Positions 49,801-62,790 of a stretch of DNA of 64,000 nt are shown piece after piece. This DNA is from Epiperipatus broadwayi (Eukaryota > Onychophora > Udeonychophora > Euonychophora > Peripatidae), in contig JAQFVV010000064.1 in assembly GCA_028023455.1 (NCBI GenBank), forward strand, positions 620,001 to 684,000, read 5' to 3'. Below the pieces are notes generated by a model that saw only the letters and a list, made by a program, of their open reading frames with translations, did not search any database and was not told the origin of the DNA. Numbering within the stretch: the first letter of the stretch is position 1; every line of letters begins with the position of its first letter. A program made the translations under genes and the position numbers.

Positions 49801-52800
49801 TAACTTGCAAATAATGCTATTTTCTTATGAATAGGTAAATCTTTTGTTTTCAGATTACTATTTGAAAGAATATATATTTCTTATTTACATGATATAAATG
49901 CTTTAGATTTTTCTGATTTTTTTTTCTCCCATTCAAATTCATCTATTGAAAAAATGTTTTTAATTATAGTATAAAATTTTAACTTAAAATTCTTCACTTG
50001 AGCAAGTGTGTAAAATGAGTAAGATAATGGATTTCATAGTGAAAATTAGATTAAGCCTTATATATAACTGACATTTTGTTTCTTTCTAGAATATAATGGA
50101 TTTAAGTCTTGTTTGAAAACTTGTTATATACAACAATGTCAATATACATCTGAAACAACTAACCCTAAAAGTTAACAACTAACTCATTTTTATTAGCTTA
50201 GCAATCTACTAAGTACAATGAACCTGAAAAGTTTATTAGTTTATTAAAATTGAAAATTATGTATAATATTTTAGAAATGCTATTTTATATGTGAATATAT
50301 ATTGAAACAATTTGAAAAATTTCAGCGGGTCCACCTGTTGTGTTAGCACTCATCATCATCAAGCCCAAATAATTAATATAAAATTAAATACAAAAAAATA
50401 ATAATGAATATAATGAAAAAATGAGAATGAGAGATCAGCAAAAACATAAGACTAACTATAAGTTCACCCACCATTACAAAAAATAAAAATAACCATTCGT
50501 CATCATGAACAATCAACAATCAATCATGTGACTGGATTTGAAATAAGTCCAATATAGACTCACTAATTTTTTAACTACTGTAAAGCTTAGTGCAGAAATA
50601 CAATACACTATTTGGATGCACATACTTAAGTGCTAATCCATCAGAAAATAATGATTAAAAGATAATTGCTGAAATACAGAAATATGCTGATCATTAATGC
50701 CCTCAGGCATCTTAATACCATTATTGTACTGGTCATCTATCAATTACATTTTTAAAAGAATAATAAATAAAATAAAATGTAAGCATTGATTTTAAAGGAT
50801 GTCCCTTTATGTCTACCAGGATTAGAGAAGTAATGAAATTATAATCAGCTGGATATCCACAGCACTAAACATATGGCCCTAATCCATATAACTATTATGA
50901 ACAAATCTATTTCAGGAAGGAAGAACTCTATGAACTATTGGTGTGCATAAAAGGTAAATAAATAAATAAAGTAACCTACTGTAAATCATTTCAAATAATT
51001 CCTAGGTTTACTCTATTATAAGTAAATAGTTTAATCGGGACCATTTAAAAAATCCTAGAACATTAAGCTCTCATGAAATAAAGTCACACACACTTTAGTT
51101 TATGAAACAGGAATTGGATAGAATAAATAAATTAAAATTAAAAAATATTTTAAAACAATTATTTAATATATAATGACCTAACAATAAAAAATGGCAAGAG
51201 AGTAGGAAATTTTAAACATTCATTTTATCAAAAATATATACTTTCATAAAAATTATAATCAATAAATTGATTTCTATTCATAAATTAACTTTTAATAAGT
51301 TACTTCTTTAAAATAACTAAGAATTGGATAAATAATATTTTCAAAATCAAAGATAGCATTCTTTGATTTAGCTTAATTAATCTTTTGTTAAGTTTTAGGA
51401 AAGAAAATGAATGAAAAAAGAAAAATATGTTTTAAAAAAAAATTTAATTTACAAAAAATTAAATTTTTTAAAAACAATTTCATAATTTTGAAGAGAAAAT
51501 TGACTGAATTTAAAAAATATATATGTTTCACAATTTGAAAAAATTAACTTAATGAAAATATTTTAAATTATCAATTCTTACAAAAAAAAAGCATTAATTT
51601 TATGTAAAAAAATATTTTTTCTACTAATAGAAATACAGAGAGCATACAAAAAATATCTTAAACCATGTTTTTATTTTTGTCTGTGAAGTCCTTCCCAACT
51701 ATAATTTCCAGTTTTTCTAGTTGAGTTTTTTTCTTGAAGGCTTCTACACATGAACATGATTAATTTTCCCTTTTTCTGGTGTGCCATATTTTATTTCCAG
51801 GTTACCCACAGCAAAATTGTATCCATTTTTTTAATAATTTTTTTAGATAAGACTGACAGACAGTGACTCATGATTTTTCTTGAAGACAATGTTGCACATT
51901 ACTTTAGGGGTAACTTTTCTATATTTTTATTCCAGTGAAGGCAGGTTATATGGAGGAAGGTAATGTCTAGCTTTTAGTTGAATTTAGAACATTGTTTTCA
52001 CTGTAGAAACCATTTTATGACTAAACTCATAGTATGCTAAAAACTTGTTTAAGACTTCTGTTGTTCTATGCAACAATTTGGGTAAGATTTCTGCTGTACT
52101 ATGCAATATTTTGATGAAGACTTTTGCTTCTTTTCTTTTTTAACAACTAGGTTATGCCTTGATTGTTATCTCTTCATCTGGTATGTTAGAAACAATTTCT
52201 TAACAGACACTTTGGTCTTCTGACTTCTTTACCCCTATTCTTTTTTAAAACATCTCCATTCAAACCAGTAACAATCTGTCTTGTAAATGGCACAATTAGT
52301 CATAACCAATTAGTTCAAATTTTAAAAACATAATTGATCAGCTATTTTCATCCTATTTCATAGACATTGAAAAACAAGTCAAGAACTTAAATTAACATCA
52401 TAAAATTCTTCACATTAAATTTTTAAAAAAATTCTTGGAAAAGAAAATCAAGATAATCAAATAATTGCAGTGATTTAATCATTGTATTGAAAAAAGGTAA
52501 AGAGAAAAAAAAACAATTCTGTCTAATTAAAAATAAAATTTATAAGTATTAAACTTTTATTTTTTATTCTTTTTTAAAATAATTTTAAACAAAACTCTAT
52601 CTCTCTTTTAAAGTTAAATAATCTAAATAAAAACCATTAATTAATTATAATTACTGAAGAGATAGAGTTAAAAAATTGTTTACAATTTTTTATAGCTTTC
52701 TCCTGTTTCTACAATTATTTATAATTTATAAAAATATTCCCATATTGAAATCATATTATTATTTAACAAATTTAATGTTTGAGAATTTTCTTACTATCAT

Positions 52801-52970
52801 TTTGAAACTTAAAATGTTTAATTAATTAAAAATCCATATTATTATAAAAAAATATGGATGGAAAAATTCAATATTATTTCCTCATTAACTAAATAATTTT
52901 ATACTTAAACTTGAGGAGCATGCTGCCAACTATCTAATTATTCTTAATTCAACAAATAAAACTAAATGGT
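46890..52970. other. Intergenic AT-rich region
   Basis: No gene was supported. Open frames at 48528-48768 (both strands), 49298-49480 and 49490-49696 are short and carry no motif. The plus frame at 48562-48768 is charged and protein-like, but has no ATG start and no family match from memory. The 51.4-52.6 kb stretch is A/T homopolymer-rich. Confidence 0.55.
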
Positions 52971-53087
<117 letters not shown>

Positions 53088-53889
53088 AATTTTGAAATAG
53101 ATCATTGTAGAACCATGGTTTCATCAACATTCCCTTATAAGAAAACTATAAATAAAATAAAACAATACTTAACATTTTCCCAATAGTTTGAATATCTAAG
53201 ATAAGGCTATCTATCAGCTAATAATAAATCATCATCAGCTTGATGATAAGCTGATTCTGTAAAAATAGAACCCCTAATATGTTGAAAAACTTATCAGACA
53301 TAAACAGACTACATTTAAAATTGCTTTACATATAAATATATCTATATAATAATTTTAAGTTATAATTATGGTAGATAATATATGACGATTATATAGAAAA
53401 TTAAACAAAAGTACTTTTGATTATTAATATTTTTATTAGTCATTCATTCATTTAGAAATTAGCCAATAATGAATAATATTTCTGTTAAGTAATTTTCACT
53501 ACACATAAAAGTGGATAGAAACTAGTCCCTATCTTGTGTGAGAATGTTGTAGTAAAAATTGCACTAAAAATATTATTTACTTTTGACTATATTTTTAAAG
53601 TCATTTATACAAATTATCTATTTTTACAAAATATTAAAGAAGCAATTATTGTATATCAATTGAAAGATGATACAATTAATAAACAATATAATATCGAACT
53701 TACTTAGTTCTTGGGGATATGTATGGTTAATTGTTTTTGTCTGTACAGCTTTAATTGATAATGATTATATTGTAAGTAAAAATACTTTTTATTGAAATTT
53801 CTAAATTGTTACTGTTTGTTAATAACTATTAATATAATTTAAAACTTTCACATAGAGAATGACTAACATATATTTATTTATATATACTG

Positions 53890-53973
53890 TTAATATGAGG
53901 TTTTCTTGATAACAGTTTGGAATTGTTGGTTGTTAATGATATTGGGATTGTCTAAATGTTGATTGGCTATTAA

Positions 53974-54009
<36 letters not shown>
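53890..54009 (+). repeat. SINE-like tail running into a TA array
   Basis: The sequence from about GATAACAGTTTGGAATTGTT to TAAATGTTGATTGG matches the last ~80 bp of the 14.7-15.04 and 26.1-26.4 kb repeats. After a few bases it continues into a TA array (about 53976-54009). This is a 5'-truncated copy. Confidence 0.65.
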
Positions 54010-54013
<4 letters not shown>

Positions 54014-54690
54014 GAATTACAAATTTAATGGGATTAGTAATACTGTATAACTATCCTCACGTGTTGCTTAGTACTCAAATGGAGGAATAATTATAACCAA
54101 ACCCTCTGGGTATATTAAACTATTGGAATGGTGAAGAAATGAGATGATACAGATAAAATAATTAATGAAGCATTTACTATAATAATAAATAACAAAAAAG
54201 AAATTACATGAAATATTTACATACAATAAAATCATTTAAATATAATACTACAATTAGGTGTATGTGTTAAATCCCATAAATGTCTTTAATTTATTGAAAT
54301 AAATTATCCATTTATAGTCGTTTATTCCAAGCATTATTTAAGAGTCTTATTAATATCTATTTCATTAATATCTGGAATTGCAATTGCTTTTAATGTGAAG
54401 AGTATGTGCACACGTGTTATATATTGGTCTGTTATTTACTTTACCTAGGTTTTCTTCTTCTTTGATGTTAACTAGTGTCCTGCAGATCGTCATGTGGAAT
54501 TCCTCCATTTCTTTAGTAGAGATGGCCATTCTTCAGCTTTGTTTATGGGGTCTCCTCTTCTACATGTAGTGACTTCACAATACTAGGGTGTTAAATGCAT
54601 GGCAGATGGATCATCAGGCAGGTGCTACACTGGCAGTTGTTTCATGGCGAGGTGACTGCATGAGTACGATGGGTTTGGATCGACCAGCGA
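54010..54690. other. Intergenic segment with a GC-richer end
   Basis: The last ~220 bp (54470-54690) are clearly richer in GC (for example GGATCATCAGGCAGGTGCTA) and run straight into the LINE RT fragment. They may be part of that element or of another repeat. No frame was recognised. Confidence 0.4.
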
Positions 54691-54696
54691 CCGTGA

Positions 54697-55085
54697 TTGC
54701 TAAAAATGTTAACAAAAGCATTTTTTTCTCATACCTCCTACATTCTACTAATGATTTTTAAAATCAGACTGCAACAGAAATTAAGTAGTAACTTATCTGA
54801 TGATCAATATAATTTCATATTTCAAGAAAAAATCAAAGAAGTGATAATGTCATTAACAATAATTTTGCAGAGAAAATTGAAAACAAATAAAAAATCTTTT
54901 GTGGCTTTTATTGAATTGAAAAAATATTTTGACTGGGTGAATTTAAAATTATTTCGAATGATGAAAAATGTTGGTCTTGACTTAAAAGAATATAAGATTG
55001 TTTCTGAACTTCTATAGTTGTCAAAGTACTCAATTAGATATGAAGGATGTAGGAATATATAAAAAGAGATAACATCGGCGTCCAC
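54697..55085 (+). pseudogene. Non-LTR (LINE) reverse-transcriptase fragment
   Basis: The frame shows the N-terminal half of a LINE RT: IRLQQKLSSNLSDDQYNF (family RL...l..eQ.GF), then IMSLTIILQRKL, then SFVAFIELKKYFDWVNLKLF, matching the family's F-[IV]-D-L-x-K-A-F-D-x-V block. It ends GLDLKEYKIVSEL. The first catalytic D reads E (FIELKKYFD), the KAFD position reads KYFD, and the fragment stops at 55017 before the YADD box. It is a dead, truncated copy, most like the RTE/CR1-type group by general appearance. The minus frame 54822-55085 is its shadow. Confidence 0.65.
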
Positions 55086-55185
55086 TTTTACAGTATTTGT
55101 TAAACTTTCTTATCACAAATATAATAATAATTGTAAAAAAAAAAAAAAACACTGAAGAAATTTTAAAAAATGGTATGTATTTGCA

Positions 55186-55189
<4 letters not shown>

Positions 55190-55222
<33 letters not shown>
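55190..55222. repeat. TA microsatellite
   Basis: About 16 TA units, 20 bp before the 55242-55356 hairpin. Confidence 0.95.
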
Positions 55223-55223
<1 letters not shown>

Positions 55224-55241
55224 CAGTAATAAGTTATTACA

Positions 55242-55356
55242 TACAGTCTTTCAATCCACAGAAGTACTTATCGGTTAATTCCTTAAGTGTCTCAACTTGC
55301 AATTGAGAAGGCTTAAGAAATTAACCAAAAATACTTGTGCAGATTGAAAGACTGTA
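55242..55356. repeat. 115 bp near-perfect hairpin
   Basis: TACAGTCTTTCAATC... at the left and ...GATTGAAAGACTGTA at the right are inverse arms of about 55 bases each, agreeing at roughly 85% by eye, with almost no loop (centre near 55299). This could be a very small MITE, or if transcribed, an miRNA-like precursor. It lies between a TA array and AT-rich sequence. Confidence 0.85.
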
Positions 55357-55359
55357 TTG

Positions 55360-57030
55360 AAGCAGTGTATATCTGTACACAGATATATTTGCGTCCTGTT
55401 TCATTTAATTCAACCTATCTTCTATTGTATAAATAATTTAATTAGAAATATCTGCACACATCGGTAATATGCGCACGTGTGTGTGTAAACTTTGATAGTA
55501 AAAGGGTTAATGCCTTCACATTTTGTGCATATTTTAAGTTATTGTAATGAAAAATAAAGTACAATAAAACAGATAACCAAATTGACTGCAGTATGGTATG
55601 AGGAAACAAAATGCTAATAGAACCTTAATTAAGACAAAGACTAAAACCAAACCATTCAAAGTCAGGAATTAACCCAAAGCAGAAATAAACATATATAAAC
55701 ATGGAAGGGAGCATTTATATAGACCTTCAACTTAATATTTGATTGAAAGACCAGCCAAACTTTAATAAAATTTATTTTGAAATTTACCAGCACCTATTAG
55801 ATTTAATATCCTACTTATTAATATTAATTCAACAATCTATGCTAACGGTACCTGACAAGATGTGCGAGTAGTCAGGCATCGGCTTCCCCTAGGTCATCAT
55901 GTGGGATTTGGCATCCTAAGAATTCCATTAAAATGTAAGCAAAGCTATCCATCTCATACCATTCCAATGCTGCCTGAAGTTTACAAATCCATCTATCTGT
56001 CTACATGTCAAATTCCAAAGCCATCATTGAATTGCCGGTAACAAATTGTTTTATTATATATATAAATTCTGACTGTAACTTAATTAACTTAAATATTTTA
56101 ACTAGTCTTAACAATATATTTTATTTATTTTAAATGTCAAATCTACTGGTTTAATTATTAAACAAATTAAAACTTATATTTTATTTTATGTCATTTATGT
56201 ATATTACCTTGAATGACAGAAGGTTTAAAACTTAAAGCATGTTGTTTATGTTTCTTGGCTCTCAAAGTCCCAATGGACAATATGAGTCCAGAAGACACCA
56301 AACTAAAGTTTTTCTTTTAATAATAAAATATAAAATAACACGTATAAATTATTTTGAAAGTTTTCTTTCTTACCCTTCATCGTATCAAGGAGATTGTGTA
56401 AAAAATTAAGAAGGTATGACAAGCATATTTTATTTTAATAGTTTTATAAATTATGTTGTTTACTTATAATGTGCCCTATAGATTCTATATAAAAAATAAT
56501 CTAGATGCTGTCAAAATTAATGTTATTAAAAATAAATAAATTATTAATTCAGTTATTACTTCATATGCCACTTACATGTTTTCTGTTAACAATAACTTTA
56601 TATAATTTAACTTTTTTAGAATGTGGTAGGTAATAGATAACCCAAATCTGACAATGTTGTAAAATATATAATAAAATCATATGCATGTGTGTATTGCATT
56701 GCCTACCAATGCAATATATTCTTTATATAAATAAATCCGCATTCCGTGTATAAACTTATCAGGCTATCTAGGATCAGTAATCTCCCTATGCCTTAACATT
56801 AATTATTAGACTTTCTAATTTAAATTTTACCCAAATATTTATTGTGACTGGGTTCAAGTTATCAAATATTTCATTATTGTTAACTGGGAATGCTCATAGT
56901 TTTATATGTAAAATAAGTTTGTTAATATTAATTATGTATGCAGATGGTCTAATAAACAATTATTTATCATTATATATTTGCAGTACTACTTTCTTAAACA
57001 TGTGGCAATGGTCATTTTATTATTGAATTT
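55360..57030. other. Intergenic region
   Basis: Mostly AT-rich. A GC-richer patch near 55845-56040 (GTCAGGCATCGGCTTCCCC) has no usable frame and may be a repeat. No gene seen. Confidence 0.5.
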
Positions 57031-57031
57031 C

Positions 57032-57032
<1 letters not shown>

Positions 57033-57069
<37 letters not shown>

Positions 57070-57480
57070 TGGTTCATGTGTATGTATGATCCAAACTGTG
57101 TAAAAGCAGTGCACACACTGTTCCCAGGTTCCTAATCCATAGATTGGCCTGGTCCATGTTCTGCATGAGCTAGAGACCCCTTGCAACCCCAAATCCTGGA
57201 TTAATGCACATTTTGCACTCTCCTTTGGTATGCACCCTAGGTTAAAAGCAGATGCATCTCTGTGGTTGGAGACATCCATTTTACAGTGGTGAACCACCCT
57301 ACTAGATTCCTAAAGCTGATCCACCTTGTCATAATGCACCATTGTCCACACTCAAGTAGTATCATGATTTCTTTATTAATACTTGCTGTCCAGTCTCCAT
57401 CTATAGTCATTAGTAACTGCAGCTATCCTGAAATCAAATCCATCCCCACGCTCTCCCTTGATCATACCAAATACAATTAA
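57033..57480. other. TA/TG microsatellite followed by a GC-richer block
   Basis: A TA array then a TG array (57033-57069) lead into ~400 bp of more balanced composition. A minus frame at 56986-57297 is open for 103 codons and reads GCIPKESAKCALIQDLGLQG, but its C-terminal part is microsatellite translation and I recognise no family. It is more likely a dispersed repeat than a gene. Confidence 0.35.
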
Positions 57481-57849
57481 TTATATGTATTAGATCTAGA
57501 ATAGGCTGATCAAGCTTTGTATTTCAAATTTAAGAAAATAGGGCACACATCATTATTGTAAACCAGCATTATTTTCTATAACATTATGTAAAGGTCAGTA
57601 GATCATACTTCTGTACTTGTAAGCTGTTCTCTAAAGAATATTTATTTATGTAAATAAACTTATTGTATTATTAATTTGACTTGCAAGTTGTAACTAGATA
57701 TTAATCATTTATCTTTAGAACACATCTATTCACTTATTTAATACATTGTGCTTAGATAAGTTATCATATAATATTAATTTTGAGTCTCATAGCAATAGAT
57801 GAACCCTCAAACCCTATAAATAAGTATAAAACAAATAGATTGGTTTAAG

Positions 57850-58095
57850 ACTTAGGAGTGCTGGCACCTTGTTGCATAATGTGTTATGAAGAACTTTGAG
57901 ATAGAGAGTCCATGTTCAAATCCTGAGTTACAGTGAGCTATACAGATAAGGGAGGCTGTGTAGTGTCAAGGATGTTAATTAGGTGGTTGAGACTAGGAAG
58001 CTGAGGTAGGGATTTAAACCAGGTGACATAAGGATAATCTTGTGCACATTGGTTGAGAGTCTCTACTTGGTCTTTTAGTCTTGTTGTCTGATTGT
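57850..58095 (+). repeat. SINE-like unit with B-box
   Basis: GTCCATGTTCAAATCCTGAG near 57911 has a tRNA B-box core (GTTCAAATCC). A weak A-box-like GGAGTGCTGGCACC lies about 50 bases upstream. The unit is GC-richer than its surroundings and differs in sequence from the 14 and 39 kb repeats, so it would be a different SINE family. No poly-A or TA tail was identified with certainty. Confidence 0.45.
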
Positions 58096-58512
58096 ACAAA
58101 ACTTGATCATTACAGTATATAATAATTAATTACCATTATATTTATTAGTTGTATTGTTATTACAATTAGTTTTTTTAATTAATGGACATTTTATTTGTAT
58201 TATAAATATTATAATAAAATGAAAAATAAGTCAATGATAAAACAAATGTAAATAATATAGACAAATCTATAACCATGAATCTATAAATCCTACACATTAA
58301 TGCATGATTTATTCAATATTGAAAAGAAATATAATAATGTAAGTATGATTTGCACTAAAGACACATAAACAGACAAAGCTGACTTTTCTTAAATTCTTTA
58401 TATATTAACACAATGATGCAAGTGTGGCTGAATGCTTTCAAGGGACACAGCCTCATAGTCATAGCCATACTGTAACTAAAGAAACTAGTAACATAAATTT
58501 ATGCAAATGAGT

Positions 58513-60170
58513 TTATGTATTCCATTTCTTGGATATATTGTAGCACGTGTCTTTTCTGTTGATAATGGGTTTGTGCCTAGCAATAAAATAAGTCTTTTTG
58601 ACTTTTCTTTTTAAGTTGTGGTGTTCTCTACAAACAATCACAGGGTCAAGTGAATGGAAATTGTGCCCTGCTGGGATGCAATGCTGAGCAAAAACTGAGT
58701 TATAAGTTGGGTCTGTAAGTACGTTGTTGTAGGAACATATATGTTGAGACAGACGTGTAGATAGAGAGGCTCTGATTTTAGCGATGTAAGAGGCTCGACA
58801 ATTTTCCAAAAGGCAGGCAATATTGAACACCACTTGAGGTGTCTATTGGGATGATAATCTGTCTTTGGTGTTATTGATTAACTTTTTGGAGTTGGGGGGG
58901 GGGGGTGAAAGCACAAGTGATATTTTTTTGTTGAAAATGGTGCATAGTTTTTATGTACATTCGGAAAAAATCATTATTGTTTATCTTAGAATACAATTGC
59001 CTAATTTTTTTGTCAATGAGACTTTGTTTAAATCTGACATTCAATAATTCATCTCCATATGAGAGCAAGTTAGCTTTTCTGTCTGCCTCAAACTTGTATA
59101 GCTGCATATTTCTATATAGAAAGAAAGCCAAACCCAAGAGTTTGTGATTAGTTGGTGAGTAGGAGAGAGGGTGAGAGTATGTTCTTATTTCAAGAGGTTT
59201 GATGATCATTTTATAGTTGAAGTGTGTGGGTTCTGGATGCAAATATATTTCTAAATATTTTACTTGTTTGTGGCTGTTTTCATGTTTAATATTTAAAGTA
59301 CGAAGAGTGATATTTTGTAGCTAAGTTCTGATTTGTTGAATAATTTCATAGTGTGTAGCAGTAAACAAGTCATCAGCATATCTGATGTAGGTGATGAGCT
59401 GATTGGTGTCATAATACTTTGGAATGACTTGTTTTTATAGTGATTCAGCACTATGCTGGACATAATGGCACTTATAGGTAATCCCATGGCCAACTGTCTT
59501 TCATGTGAACCACTGGTTGTGAAACTGGCCATAATGTTCTTGTCAAGTCATGCTAAGAATTCAACAATGAAGTTGATCTGGGGCTGAGCCATGTTGTGTC
59601 TGCCTAGTTTCTCCTTAATTATGTCAATGGATTGCCTTCTGCAAGTGGAACCATACAATTCAAAGTCATCTATTGAAGCCATTCTCATGTCAGGGTTCAA
59701 GGCCAAGTCCCTTATCTTTGCTATGAACTCAAAAGATGAGTTTATAGTATATGTGCCAAAACCCAAAGTTTAAATGAGCCACTTATTTACCCACTTGGCC
59801 AAGTTGAAGTAGTGGAACGTGTGTTGTTTTTGTGTATTTTAGTGATGGCAAAAATCCTGAGGTTGGGGACAGGCAGAAGGATAAAGTTTGTAATATTTAG
59901 ATTTGGAAAGGGCTTTATTACAGTGAACTCTTAGAATGGAATAGATAAATTTGTCTTTGTTGAGTTTATTATTAAAGCTAAGAACTCTTTGAAACTGCAA
60001 TTTATCAATTTATTGATTGGTCTTGGATATGTAATCCTGAGTCTTCATCAGTACAAACCTATTGCCTTCATCTTCCAGCATGCAGGTGATATTTGCATAT
60101 TTGAGAAATTGTCTGGTTTTGGCTAGTTTTGTTTCACATGAGTTTGAAGAATATAAACAATTATTATTAT
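58513..60170 (-). pseudogene. Penelope-like retroelement, RT and GIY-YIG, decayed
   Basis: Minus-strand frames, in order of decreasing coordinate: an N-terminal part with LEDEGNRFVLMKTQDYISKT (60.0-60.1 kb); RT fingers with MRMASIDDFELYGS (59548-59766); HERQLAMGLPISAIMSS (family MG.P.SP); then YIRYADDLFTAT with an intact YADD box near 59380. The connector follows (58871-59242), then a GIY-YIG nuclease part (58513-58833) with CRASYIAKIRASLSTRLSQH, where the YIG glycine is A, and VCREHHNLKRKVKKTYFIAR. Several frameshifts and stops separate the pieces. The order RT then GIY-YIG is diagnostic of endonuclease-bearing Penelope-like elements. It is better preserved than, and different in sequence from, the 12.4 kb copy. 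Confidence 0.85.
58894..58908. repeat. Poly-G run within the Penelope-like remnant
   Basis: GGAGTTGGGGGG-type run of a dozen or more G residues. On the element's strand it encodes a short proline run (TPPPQL) between the connector and the nuclease part. Confidence 0.8.
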
Positions 60171-60174
60171 CTTA

Positions 60175-62460
60175 TGATTGCCAATCTATATCAGAATGAC
60201 ATCATTTGTAATGGAATCAAAATAAAGAAGCTGCATAATAATGGAAAATAAAAATTATGCCTTATCAGAAAATTAAAACACTCAAATCATAAATATAGAG
60301 AAATGTAAATAAGTGTACCCTTTTCTAATACTCATTAGCAGCAGCTTATAATTATTTTATCTGTATTTAAATATTATATATCACAAAATCTGAGGGTGGT
60401 CATTATTAGAAAGCAAACACTGTACCAACAATTTGTATGTCCAATTTAATCAAGATGTATTTATAAGGTTAGCTATATAGGAGATCAATCTATATAGTAT
60501 AGAATCACATAAAAACTTATTAACTAAAAAAAGATAATAATATACTATTAATATTGTTGGAGATTAATTCCAGTGCTAATAAACAGGAATAACAATATTT
60601 TATACCATAAAAATAAGTAATTCATTTATAATAACTTGTATTAAAAAAGATTGATAAATAGTATAAAATTAACAAATCAGATCGCAAAATTTTAAAAATA
60701 AAATCTTCATGTTTATAAAAGAAAACAAAGGGAGTTAAAATAAAAATCCCATAAAAAAAAAAAAGAATGGAAACTTATGTAATTTTTTTTTCATTTACAT
60801 TTTATTCTGCAAAAATTGTATTTAGTTTTTGATTTGACTAATTTAACAACGTAGTACTTTGATTTTGTTCACTACCTGAATTTATTTTATATTAAAACAT
60901 AAATGGAGATCTGAACTATGAAACAGAAATCAATATGTTTTAATATTTTTTGCTAGAGAAGCATATGGATAAATATATTTTTAAATAATTTAATCTTTTA
61001 AATTAGTCTATAGTTTACAATAAATTTAAAGAATTAATTTTCATTTATTTTTATATTACACTATAAACTTGAATGCATATGTATGCAAGTATTTGTCCAT
61101 ATCTAACTTATTGTATTATTTATATATTTCTAAAAGCACATACAATATTAGAAAAAATTATAAATGATGTCAAATTTTAATAAAAATATGCTAACCAAAC
61201 TGTACAATAAAATATGATTATGTGCATACTTAAAATTTGTAAAAATTGTAAACCTATTGCAAAAATTTTATTTTAGAAAACAGTTTATTAAACAGGAAAT
61301 AATGAATACTCTAAAGTTTGCAAGATAATTTTAAATATTAAAAAGTTGTTTTTGGAGAAAAAAAACCGTGCTGGTGGTCGAAATCTTGCAAATTTCAAAA
61401 GACATGTTTTCAGTAAATAAAGCAGATAATTCTAAGAAACATGTAGGATAATGTAAAATTTCAAATTTATTTATTGTTTAAATGAAGGATATATTCATTA
61501 ACTAAAGTTAAATAAAAAATGTTACACTTTTAACAGTTAATAAGAATAGTGAGCAGATAGCAATAAAGTCAATAGAAAACAATAAAAAACAACTACATTA
61601 ATTTACATGATTAAATAGTAAATTATAATAACAGATTTAATGACTTCAAGATTTAAAACTAATAATAAATAGCAGTCTTTGTTAAAATTAAATTCTTCGG
61701 GCTCATTTAAAATTAGAAATGGGTAATACTGATGTGCTCAATAGGAATAAATAATAACTAAGATACATGCTCTACCTTCTGTTATGTGACGTACATAATT
61801 ATACATAATGAGGGATAAGAGTGATTATATTATGGCAAATGTCATACTTTATTAATATACTATCAATACACGTTTTTAGAATTATTCTAAATAAATAAAA
61901 TTGATTTATAGGCACATATAATTTTATCTAAAATTATATTATTAAAATAATCGTTCATAAAAGAAAAACATAAAATTAAATCTGGAATAGTTTATTCAGT
62001 TTGTTTTTGAAAAAGATAAAAATCAAATAGTTTTCTAGCATTAGTTTTGAAATAAAAAGCTACAATTAATTAATCAAAAGGGGGGAGGGGGAGTCTTGGT
62101 TTGAGAAATTAAACTAAGGGTTATAAAAACAAGTAAAAAGTTTTTTATTAGTATTCGTAAAAATATAATTTAAAAAGTTAAAACATACAAATCTCTTTTC
62201 ATTCAAGTTTAATTAAACTAAAATAATGTTAAAACTAAATAGTAAATTATATTAAAAATATATGTGCGTATATATCTGCGATTGTCAACAATAGAATAAA
62301 TGTTATTTTAAATAAATGAAAGTTAAAGAAAATTATCATTAAAAAACACGGCAATGGTTATTAATTAATATCAAACAACATTTTTGCATGGCTATTACTA
62401 ATTAAGCAATCTTCCAAAACACGTTTATCAAAGGATTAATTGATAAAGAATTTCAACAAC
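60175..62460. other. Intergenic AT-rich region
   Basis: No gene. Low-complexity A/T sequence with a small GGGGGGAGGGGGAG patch near 62079. Confidence 0.6.
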
Positions 62461-62502
62461 AGATATTTGCCGGAGGATATTGAAAAGAAAACACTTCATT
62501 GG

Positions 62503-62510
62503 TATAAATA
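62503..62510 (+). promoter_or_regulatory. TATA box candidate
   Basis: TATAAATA lies in a local context richer in GC than the upstream 2 kb. An initiator-like TCAGTTC follows at 62542. The distance (about 40 bp to the initiator A) is a little longer than the usual ~30, so transcription may start nearer 62533. It precedes the candidate two-exon gene. Confidence 0.4.
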
Positions 62511-62532
62511 CTGAATATTTTATCGGACAAGC

Positions 62533-62790
62533 AGTTGAGAATCAGTTCACAAAGTAATTGAGTAGTGCAATACAGAAATTAATTGAGCAGTTAACAAACA
62601 AAATGCAGTGTTGAGAAGATCTTGGGAACGCATGTTTATCTCCAGCCCAGATGTCCGAGAAAACAGCAGATCTGCCCGTGAAATAATGTCAGCTTAACAT
62701 CTTAGAAAATCTCCGTCAGTATCTATTTGTCTCCGATAGTAATAATCGTGAAAATCTGGAAACTCAGCAAGGAAACGTCCCAGCCGGCTG
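62533..62790 (+). other. Candidate noncoding first exon (5' UTR)
   Basis: About 260 bp of balanced composition between the TATA box and a strong donor, CTG|GTAAGC at 62791. It holds several short upstream ORFs (longest 21 codons, starting MFISSPDV) and no long frame, so it would be 5' UTR. A weaker alternative donor, TAG|GTAAAA, lies near 62873. The acceptor would be AATAAGCAG|CTG at 63427. Confidence 0.35.

Noticed and set aside
51661-52310. Protein-like minus-strand pieces suggesting a decayed gene
   Set aside because: Frames are interrupted every 20-25 codons and no motif could be tied to a family; it is indistinguishable from chance in A-rich sequence.
56986-57297. 103-codon minus frame with several cysteines
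   Set aside because: A third of it is microsatellite translation. There is no splice or promoter context and no family; it is more likely a repeat.
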